Assembly: GCA_003194525.1 (NCBI GenBank)
Contig: NBIV01000058.1
Coordinates: forward strand, 248,001-312,000
Direction of reading: 5' to 3'
Origin: Gracilariopsis chorda
Taxonomy: Eukaryota > Rhodophyta > Florideophyceae > Gracilariales > Gracilariaceae
Length of the DNA: 64,000 nucleotides
This document shows, in pieces, positions 35,202 through 44,339 of the stretch (within the stretch, counting starts at the first letter, position 1; each line of letters opens with the position of its first letter). The notes under the pieces were generated by a model. The model worked only from the letters and a program-made list of their open reading frames with translations, did not search any database and was not told the DNA's origin. The position numbers were made by a program, and so were the translations under genes.

Positions 35202-36929
35202 GCCCTACATGATACATGATGCTCTGTCGCCTGTGTGCAACACTTCCTTCGAGCAGTTCCAACACACACTCGAAGAACGAGAATATCTGGGTTGGGGTTG
35301 TAGAAGCTAGTTGATAACTCTTTTTCTGCATGAATTCTCGCGAGAGAGAAGGCGAAGCATACAGAGCGTTAAGAGTATTGCTACCGAAAGGTGCGGTGTG
35401 TAACTCGCCTGGCAGACTAGCGGGTCGAACAATCTTGTCGTACCTCGAATTAGGGCGCCAGAAAGAGGTGCATGGACTCATTCACAACGCATCCATTTTT
35501 TTGAACTCCACCAGTGGGTCGAATGGCCAACGTTGCAGGTTGTAGCTTGCATTTGCAAGGTGTAAAAAAGATGCAGACGACCAAAAGTCTGCCAGAGGCG
35601 GTCTAGAGAAGGTTGAGAACCTTGAAGCATTTTAGGAGAGCAAGTGATCTTGCTGCATTATTGTGCAAATACGCCGAGATGGAGCTCCAATGCTGCAGAG
35701 AGATGAATTCAATTAAGTTTTCACAAAGAACACTGGAGTTCTTAGAATCCCAGAAACGTCAGTGGTGGTGTAACTGAACAGTTGTGCTGGTCGGTGAGGT
35801 GGGGCGCTAGTGGGGGGGCAACTACAGCAGTGGCGATCAGACACGCGAATGTTGTGAGACAGAGACACCAAATCCCGGTTGCGAACAAGGTGAGGTGAGG
35901 ACGTTGTGGGATGTAGTGGTGGCGGGAGTGCAGCGTGGATATTAAATAATCGAGCATAACAAGGCGAAGGCACGCGCATGCACGCACAACCTGTGCGTCA
36001 CTACGCCGCACTTCATACACGGCGTTCATATACTTCACAACCCCAACCCATAGCCCACGGGCTCGCACAACCGCTCTTGGAGCAGAAAGGCGGCCGCGCG
36101 CGAGCACGTGTGCCCGTGGCGCAACGCGCGGCACGGCATCTATTGCGCACGCTCAGGCTGATCTCAACGAGCCTACAAGTGAGATGCGGTGGCTATGACG
36201 GGGACGGCGACAGCAAAATCGTGCTGCATCGCATAGGCTGTCGTGGGTTCTGAGAATACTGCTGACGTAGGCGCGCGCTGAGATGAGCCCAGAACTGGAG
36301 AGGCGTGCGCGGCTGCTAGTGCTGTGTGAAGAAAGTCCTCTCTAACCCTATATTTTAGGTTCCAAGCTACCGAATGGTACGAGGACCTCCCGACATGGTC
36401 ATGAAGGTTTTATGGTCATCAGGAATACCCAAAACCTCTACATATATTTCAAATCATCTAATTAAAATTGTTTAAGAATATTCATTCATCCTTTGACTAG
36501 AATGACGAAATAGTAAGATTGTTTTCCACTTCTCCAGTTTGCTTTTGCTTCCTTTCTGTTCTCAACGTGATTTTCCTCCCTTTCCTTCTTCTAAATTACT
36601 TGATCTTAGTGTCGCTCAAGCCATTTCAGACCTCTTACAGGTATTTGATTTTTCGTTCTGTACGAAACTTGTGTCACTTATATGTGAAGCAGTTGATGAT
36701 GAAGATGGCTCGTTTTGCTCACTTGTTCGTTCTCGATGACGTTTCTTCCGCTTTCTAAACCATTTCAGTTCACGGGAAGATAATTCCATAGAATCATTTG
36801 CTTTATAGAACTTGCAATAGTTGCTGAAGATCTTTGTACTGGTTGGAGGAATCAATCGTCCGCAGTGCAGACAAGTTGGGGTTTGAGAACGGTTAGATCT
36901 CTTATAGTAGTGTTACTTGTAAGTATGGG
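35202..36929. other. Gene-poor stretch with a GC-rich island
   Basis: No gene is supported. From about 35,780 to 36,320 the sequence is GC-rich with CGCGCGAGCACGTG-type runs. The rest is AT-richer. Open frames on both strands in the island look like composition artefacts. Confidence 0.35.
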
Positions 36930-37420
36930 CTAAGACAGCGTTCTAGGCGGTGTCGGCTTGGGCATGGTACTGACACAGAACGTTGACCTAGTGGGGGAAA
37001 CGCTGTATCCGCGTGTATGTGCATTTTTGACCACTTGTGTGGAGAACGTTGTCCTGTAGGCACTGTATGATACATTCCGGACGGCTGAAAAATGTGGACG
37101 CAGATTATACAGGACAGCGTTTTGCAAAAAACGTTGTCCTGGGTTCAAAAAATTAATATTTTTCACCCCCCCTAGGACATGGTTTTGGAAGGATTTGGCA
37201 CGTGCCTGGTGCGTGCACCACAAAAGCGGGTTTTGGAGGTACGTAAAGGCACTCTCCGTGCCAAAATGAACGTGCTCTAGGACAACTTTTTTCGCGTATT
37301 CCGTCAGACGCGTGCAAGTGGTTATGCTTGTGTAAGTGAAGCGCAAATGCTCAATCTGAGCTGCGTTTTTCTTCGCTCCCGAGACATATGAGGCTTCGCA
37401 GAGCGGTCGTAGCACTTTTG
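36930..37420. repeat. AGGACAACGTT palindromic repeats
   Basis: A near-perfect hairpin, CAGGACAGCGTTTT against AAAACGTTGTCCTG, lies at about 37,109-37,141. Single half-sites (AACGTTGTCCTG at 37,043; AGGACAACTTT at 37,276; CAGCGTTCT at 36,933) surround it. A minus-strand open frame of 161 codons spans the region but shows no domain and is explained by repeat composition. This is the left border of the transposon-poor half. Confidence 0.45.
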
Positions 37421-37489
37421 TGTTTGTTGAGGGGGGTAAGATTGGATTGTTGATGTTTGATATGTGGTTTTAGCGTTCATTACGCTTCG

Positions 37490-39200
37490 GAAGGGAAGCG
37501 GTTCTAAGGTAGCGGGGTTTTTAGAATACAGTTTAGGGGTTTTACAGCGGCTTTGAAAGTTTACGGTTACATGTTGTCCTAAGGTAGCGGGGTTTTTAGA
37601 ATAGAGTTTAGGGGTTTTACAGCGGCTTTGAAAGTTTACGGTTTTATAGTGTCTTATGTATTAGGGGTTTTTAGGGGTTTTTAGTGGATTCTTATCACGC
37701 AGAGTTCTTTAGGGGCTTTAGGGGAACTTGTTTAGGCTTTTGGGTGTTTTCACATTTAGCTGTACAGATGAGAATAGGGGTTTTAGGGGGTTTCTATTAG
37801 GGATTTTCATCTAGGCTAAGAGTTTTTACCCTTTTTAGGGGACTGTACAAATGAAGACATCTTAGTGATTTTCGGGAGAACTTGTTCTAGCTTTAGGGGT
37901 GTTTCGTATAGCTATACTATGTACCAGAAATGGTTTAGGGTTTGCAGTTTTAGCGGTTTTAAACTTGGATAGGGGTTTCTACACCTCCAAAAGAGTTAGG
38001 GGTTCGTAATAGGAGCGATGGTGATTGAAAAGTAGGTGTGAGAGTCTATAATGCTTTGGGGTTTTAGAGGCTTTAGAGTATTGACAAAAACATGTTTTAT
38101 GTATAGGGGTTTTTAGGGTCTGTGTAAACGGAGAGGTTCTAAATCCAAACCCGTAGACCTGCTGAAACTTTGGGGTTTTTGACAATAGGGTTTTTTTCCT
38201 ATATTAGTGTGCTGGCAGTTTACGAAAAAAGGCCAAACAATTGTCCAAGGGGCAGCATCGAAGCGGTGTTTGTTATACAAAGAGGTAGATGTGCACGCGA
38301 CGTTTAGTTTGTTCGCGACAGGACAGCGTTCGTTTCGCGCAAAGTGAGGCGTGTCAGGTATTTCAGCAGATAATGTTCCGACACGGGGTACACGGTGGTT
38401 CACTAGTATGAGCTTTGAGTGTAGAGGAACTCTACATTCGCGTCCGGCGACACGGAAATACTCTTGTTGTGCAACGGTCGTTGTCTCACTGGACACTGCC
38501 GAAGTCGTTTGTTAGACGTATTTTTGTAACATCCATCCTTGGTTGTAGGGGTGCCGAAACTTAGGCCTTTTACGTAAATCTGTAGCAGTAGTTTATATGG
38601 GGCATATACATTACTACTAATGTCGTGTAAGTTGATTACGGGGGAGTACGCAGTCGGCTGGGGGTTATGGGAATAGGGGTTTTTTGCACGCGACTGTTTG
38701 TTTGTGCACGACAGGAACACGTTCCTGTCGTGCACGCGAAGGTGTGTCGCGCGACAAAGCAGAGAATGTGGTGACACGTGGCAATGGATTGGTGAGGTTC
38801 ATAAGCATACAGTGCAGAGGAACTTTACACATGCGTCGCACGACAGGAACACGTTCCTGTCGCGCAACGGCAGTTGTGTCGCTCGACACTGCCCAAGCCT
38901 CTGTTACATGTAGGGTACTAACGATGCATGGTTTTCGAGCAGTACTAACAAGCATGTGGCACATGGTGGTTTTTCGATGAAGTACTAGAGGTTTAAGCAA
39001 GTGCAGTTTGTTTACTTGCTTAGTACTACGCGGTATTATGACGTTCTTGTGTTTAGATACCAGGTTCTTGTACTGCACGTGAAACATAGCGTAGGAACTT
39101 GCGTACATCTTTAGTGTGTACGTACTACTAGGGGGTTTCTAGGGTCGCTAGGCGTGTTACGTGTGGCGTGTTTAGGCGGTTTAGGGTTTCCTTCCATCTT
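37490..39200. repeat. Degenerate telomere-like GGGGTTTT / TTTAGGG sequence
   Basis: Motifs such as TTAGGGGTTTTTAGGGG (37,662-37,678), TTTAGGGG and GGTTTAGGGTTT recur irregularly, densest from 37,530 to 38,110 and again at 39,125-39,195. They are not a clean tandem telomere array. A 65-base segment is duplicated in direct order at 37,504-37,568 and 37,579-37,643. Telomere-like scatter of this kind is common in subtelomeres. It also appears weakly at 57,985-58,340. No gene is seen. Confidence 0.5.
38290..38930. repeat. Two direct copies of a hairpin-bearing unit (left cluster)
   Basis: Segments 38,290-38,530 and 38,690-38,930 are diverged direct copies about 400 bases apart. The second keeps two clear hairpins with arms GACAGGAAC and GTTCCTGTC (38,708-38,732 and 38,841-38,865) and the flanking TGTCGCTCGACAC arm near 38,878-38,890. 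In the first copy the same parts are eroded. They belong to the same family as the array at 50.7-52.5 kb. Confidence 0.6.
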
Positions 39201-39409
39201 TTTGTACCCAAACAGGGAAGAAACTGAAGGAGCGGACTGGGTTGCAGTTCTACTATAAGTAATGTAGGCATCGAGCGAATAGATTAGTGTGAGAGGGGTT
39301 TTAAAGGGATTAAGTGTCCATGTGTTTGGAACTCCCTGTGGGAATTAGCTCTAGGTGTTTTAGACGAGTGGCGATTGCAACATATATAAAAACGGGTTTT
39401 TAGTGTCCA

Positions 39410-41889
39410 TTACGACGTAGTACTAAAGAAAGTTTTCAATTGACTCACTAGAGCATGGTGCGGCTCGTCGGTTGATTTCAAATCAGCAAGCGTCCAGGAA
39501 GGTAGCCTTTGGTGTAACTGGGCTTCCTTGAAACGGGAATCGATGCAAATGACGGCGCCATAGTCATGTTTGTGTCTAATCACTCTCCCCAACGCTTGGT
39601 TTAAAGCACTGAAGGCTTGATTGTAGTACCATTCATCGCCAGTGAGAACGGATAGTCTGTGCTGCACATCTGCTGCTCGGCGATCAAGCCACATTCACTT
39701 GCAGCGAACGAGGAGGTGCATGAGGTATGGGAGTGGAATGCCGATGAGTAGGACAGCTCGAGAAGCCTCATTTTTGAAGTCAACTTCCTCAGAAAGTTGA
39801 CCCTTGTACACTGCAAATAACACAGCTCCACCGTTATGTTTTGCTGCGTGGGTGTAAGATGCGAGGACAGAGTCAAAGTGTGGTCCTCGGTTTTTAGGTT
39901 CTGTTAGAACAGATTGCTTTGCAGCAATCATTGAAGCCCAAATCCCGGCATTCTGCCAGCTGTTCTGTAAAGTTCGTAGCAATGTGTAGCTTGGCAGAAA
40001 GACGAGTATTCCGTGTGGAATAACGTGAAAATAATGTAGGAGAGCGTTTCCCAGTTCTGGTGGAAAGTTGGGGTTTGTCGCACCACGAAATGTGGCTGAG
40101 AAGGGGTAATTGGAAGGACCTCGGGTTGCGAAAGCAAGAAATAATTGGTTCTGCACATCCGCCACATGAGGGAGGGTGCTCTGTATGTGGAAATGGGTTC
40201 CTATTTCGTAGCACAAAGCTTCCATGGGTTTGAGGGAACCGGAGGTTAGAATAACCCTTCGAGCGACTTCTGCAACATCTTTAAAACACACGGAAGCGGT
40301 CATGCACAGAAAACTGAGTTGTACCTTCGTTCTTGTGTGTTCTTCATAAGTGCGGGTGACAGCCATGGTAAATTCGTCGGGCTCACGCAAGAAGTATTCG
40401 AGGGAGTTGAGAACGCGAGCCGTCCATTGGAAGCCGTTCTGGAGAATTTCGTTCAGGGCGCGGACATTACGTTTCATATTAGAATTCTTAACGTGTTGTT
40501 CAGCGGTGATGCCAGGGCATTGCGCGATGTTTAGGGTTGGAATAGAATTGACCTGCTGATGTTTCTGTGTTTTAAGAAAATCGCGAAACAGCTGTGGTAA
40601 AAGACTGTGGTTGAACCTTCCAAACTATGTATCTGCAGATTGCCACGAGGGGAGTTGGGTGGCGGTTATGTCTGCATCAGAAAAATATTTTAGTAATCGA
40701 GAGCCTTGGACGATTGGTTCATCGAAGTGGTTGGTGTTGAAAGCCGGAGCCTCTGCCAGTACTAGTTCACTGAGATGTACCATTCTGAATAGCATTTGAG
40801 AAATGATGTGCAAACTGGTTTGGAACGGTTCGTTAGTGTTTTGGCAACTAAGAATGTCCGTTGCTAGCTGAGCAGCGTTAAACAAAGTTTGGATATCAAC
40901 CACGAAGCTGGAAAACTCGCGAGCAAGATCCTCTATATTATGAGCTTCGTCGAAGATGACGATGTGGTTAGAAACGTCGAGCCCACGTGCATTTCTGCAC
41001 ACTTTGTCCAAAACATAGTTATATGGGCAGAACACTAACTGAGCATTATGGAAAAGATTATGGCTCGCATAATACGGGCAGCCTTGGAAGCTCCGTCCGA
41101 GTTGAACAAAATCCTCGATATCTCAAGGTTCGGTGTTTTTGGTTTTGTAGGTGCAAAGCATATCTGTTCCGGACGTAAAATGACAACCACGGGCGCCGTA
41201 AATGAGGGCCTTGCATAAGTCGCCCTTTTTGTCAATTGGTGAGTTCTGAACAAGAGGATTGATACAGTACTCATTTCGCGACCCTAAAATCGCTACCGAA
41301 GGTGCGTAATCGGTTTTCTGTAGTTCCAAGGCCACTTGTGATATCTGGGCGTGGGTTCTTGTCACGTAGAACACCCGAGGCTCCAAAGTATTTGAGGAAT
41401 TGACGGACAATTCTTCAACGCAATGTGGCTCTTGATGAGACGAAGATGGGGGGGTGGGGGCTGGAACGAGGTCTGAAAACAAATTTCTACTTGTAGTGAC
41501 TGCATTGTGGGAAGTTGGACGGAAATGCACAAGCCTTTGCCATGTGGTATCCGCAAAGTGCTTAGGTGGCTCGAAGTCGTCGTCTTGGAGATGAATATCG
41601 TCATACATATTACCCTCTGAGTTAAGAACACTACACGCAGATGATGGACACGCGTTGTGGATAGTAGTCGAGCTTGCATGAAAGGGGTTTTCATAATCGA
41701 CAATGTATTGGCGAAGAGCGAGTGTCGAACATAATAGGGCGAGCGTTTTTCCTGTACCTGTCGGAGATTCGATGATTGCGTGTTGGCGTTTTTACCCGAG
41801 CTTAAGAACAAGTGCATCAGTGCGAACTGAGTGCCGTAAGGTTGATGGGGGAATGAAACGGGAACGCCCCTAATTGGAAACAATGGCAT
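39410..41889 (-). pseudogene. FANCJ/BRIP1-like superfamily 2 DNA helicase
   Basis: From ATG at 41,889 the order is that of the XPD/FANCJ family: MPLFPIRGVPVSFPHQPYGTQ, Walker A SPTGTGKT (about 41,767-41,744), iron-sulphur-cluster region ending in GCPYYAS, VFCPYNYVLD, DEAH box IVIFDEAHNIED (about 40,955-40,925), LTSGSLKPM, and the C-terminal ATPase with QALGRVIRH. Such enzymes unwind 5'-3' at damaged or structured DNA. There is one frameshift in a five-T run (41,789-41,793) and in-frame stops: TGA at 41,125-41,123 (human FANCJ has Trp in the matching 'WDIEE' block), TAG at 40,627-40,625 and TGA at 39,697-39,695. Motif V reads GQLSEEVDF instead of the usual GKVSEGxDF. Otherwise the gene is well kept. 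Confidence 0.8.
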
Positions 41890-42261
41890 ATTGGTTTAAA
41901 GATGGATGCTTATGAGAAACGGGGGTGTATAAGGTGGGCAGCGGATCGCAGAGCGTTGAGGGAGGGGTTCGGACAGACGGAAGAACGGATAGGGTCTCTC
42001 GCTATAACACGAAGCTTAGGAGGTTATATGCCGTGTGACTGAAAGTATGTGCGTAGTGTATTGCATCAATAATCAAGCGTTACGATTGTGCAGAAGCGGT
42101 TGTGAACTTCTACGAGTGAAGTGACAAAGTTACACGTGTGGGTGTTTGGCACAGGCGCCCCGTGGTTACAAGAAATTTGTAGAGATTCAGATGTATGGGG
42201 TTTTCATTACAACATCTTGATCCACTTTGAGAGCAATACTTTGGCTCTGCAGAAAACGTGA
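41890..42261. other. Spacer upstream of the FANCJ-like gene
   Basis: The presumed promoter region of the helicase gene. I see no TATA box or repeat apart from the hairpin cluster that begins at 42,262. Confidence 0.35.
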
Positions 42262-42520
42262 TGTGTCGAGCGACACGAGTGTGTTTGAAAGACAGGAACC
42301 GGTTCTTGTCGTGCGAGCACAGTGGCAGCCACGCACAGCGCGACCTGTGTCGAGCGACACGAGTGTGTGTGCACGACAGGAACTGGTTACTGTTGTGCGA
42401 GCACAGCGGCAGCCGGCACAGCGGCAGCCGGGCACAGCGCAACCTGTGTCCAGCGACAGGAGTGTGTTTTCTTGACAGGGACCCGTTCGTGTTTTGCAAT
42501 CACACTCGCAAGGACCACGC
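42262..42520. repeat. Three-copy hairpin cluster (middle cluster)
   Basis: TGTGTCGAGCGACA-type arms start at 42,262, 42,346 and, with one change, 42,444, so the period is 84-98 bases. Each is followed by a GACAGGAACC-GGTTCTTGTC type hairpin and a shared 'GCGAGCACAGYGGCAGCC' spacer in the first two copies. Same family as the arrays at 38.3-38.9 and 50.7-52.5 kb. It lies between the RecQ-like and FANCJ-like genes. Confidence 0.7.
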
Positions 42521-42834
42521 AGGTTGCACCAAGCGAAACATTAGCCTTGCGACGACGTTAAGCCACTGCTCTTGTGGAACGATGCGCATTGCCCTTGTAG
42601 GGCGGGATAGGCATTCTGGCCTCGCTTGTGTTAAACGCATATGGGTGGATGCCCATAGGGCCATAACGGCTGAATTTATAACGCCTATATATTACATGAT
42701 AGAATGCGTTGCTCGGCACCAAGTGATGAGGCGGGCGAGGTTGGACACCGAACGAGAATCCGAACCTGTTACCCACGCATGGAATAGGTAGTCCCTGTGC
42801 TTATCTTTGTTTTCCGTTTTCATGATCTACGTCT

Positions 42835-44339
42835 TCAAGTTGTTGTAACGCGTTTGGCTGCTTGGGTCAAACAGTGCAGCGGCGATGCTATCCTGCATAT
42901 CCGAAGATTTGCGCCACAACACCTGCCGGCTTGCTGCGCGGGGTCCACTAAGCTTGCTACGCATCTCAAGTTGTACACGATACGCACATCAGGTGCGTCA
43001 ATTCCGGTTCCAAACGCCGCTGTGCAAATCATTATTAGGACTTGCCTGGGGTAACAATTTGCGGTTTGTGGGGGTTGAGGGGACATAAAATTGTGGTGTG
43101 TGTTGGTCTTATCGTTGTCTGCGAGTCCTGCATGGTATAGTAAGAGGGTGAGGGATATATCGTGGTTTGTATCTGACCACGGCATTTTGTCCAGTTGGGT
43201 AAGGTAAGTGTGGCAGTATTCTGGGTCTGATCTCGTCAGGGAAAAGAGCATATTCCGAACCACCCGGTTGTCCGTTGAGAGTAAGAATTTGGAAACATCG
43301 TTTGCGAAGACTTGTAGTGCCTGCTCGATAAATTGAGAAAATGTAGATCGATAGAGGCCGGTATCTGTCCGGTAACGCTTCAATTTAATGGGGATTGCGG
43401 TGGTTGAGAGGTCTGTTACGATAAAAGATATATTGTCTCGGGCGGTGCAAGTGTGATAAAGGGAGGCAGCTGATATTTGGAGTTGGGATAGTAGTAATGC
43501 TCTATCCGCAGGAGGAAGGGTTGCACTCAGCATCACTCGAGGAACTTGAACGGGTACAAAGTTTAGACCCACATGCATATGCGCCAGAGCCGGGTGGAAG
43601 TGTTGCCACATCAGATAGCAGTGCACCTCGTCAAGTACAATGCGTGCAAGGCGCCAGTGGTGTGTTAAGTGTTGAACTCAAGAATGAAAGGCTTCCGAAG
43701 CCACCAATTCCACCGATAGTATGTATACATCTGCAAATTCTTCTCGTCCGTCATGAAGTGGGGTCGTTGAGCACTCTAGATCGAATCTTGTAACCCTCTG
43801 CACGTATTTTGCTGCCAAGGATTTAGAGGAACAACGATGATAGATGTCATAACGCCTTTTTCCATGTACATCGGTAGTAGGACTGACAACGTTTTTCTAG
43901 AAGACGTGGGCATCAAAACTAGCATTGTGTCTCTCTTCTACCATACCGCAGCGGTTATACAAAACTCTGCATGCGATTTGAATAGAGCCGTATCGTTGCG
44001 TAGCCCTTCCCTAAGGGCTTCCAGAAACCTTGGTATTAAATGTTCGTATACTGTCCGAGCTGGAGTATACAACACGGCACCTCCTCTCGGCAGCTCTCGT
44101 CGCTCTACAGACCCCGACCCGGGCGACATGTACGGGAATGTCTTCTTACTGGATTTGGTCGGAGTAGAGTGGTTGCCGTCCTGGATGGAAAGGGGCTTCG
44201 CAGCGGGACCTGCTCGCGTTTCGGAACCACCTTCTGAGACGATAACCTCATCTAAGGGATTGGGGCTTGTTCGCTTCTTTGCGGTCTGGGCTGGGAAAAC
44301 ATTTGCGATTCCGAGAAGGTGTGCCATTGCGTAGAACAT
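42835..44339 (-). pseudogene. RecQ-like helicase part, decayed
   Basis: Downstream of the zinc-finger/recombinase ORF on the same strand lies a RecQ-type helicase. A Ser/Pro-rich linker (44339-43938) overlaps the end of the upstream ORF in a different frame. Then come VPLKSLAAKYVQ, a DEVH box (IVLDEVHCYLMW, about 43,640), VMLSATLPP, and the C-terminal ATPase with AAFGTGIDAPDVR and VDPAQQAGRCCG (family form QQAGRxGR). The Walker A segment is not readable. Frame changes between 43,640 and 43,900 and a stop at the end of an 'EAFHS' block make it nonfunctional as it stands. It was probably fused to the upstream ORF, as in telomere-linked RecQ-like proteins of fungi. Confidence 0.7.

Noticed and set aside
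36930-37415. Minus-strand frame of 161 codons
   Set aside because: It is made of AGGACAACGTT-type repeats and shows no domain.
37490-38200. True telomere or chromosome end
   Set aside because: The TTTAGGGG motifs are irregular and interspersed, with unique sequence and genes on both sides.
42700-42790. tRNA-like GTTCGGATTC loop on the minus strand
   Set aside because: No acceptor stem, D arm or anticodon arm can be folded around it. No tRNA or rRNA gene was found in the window.
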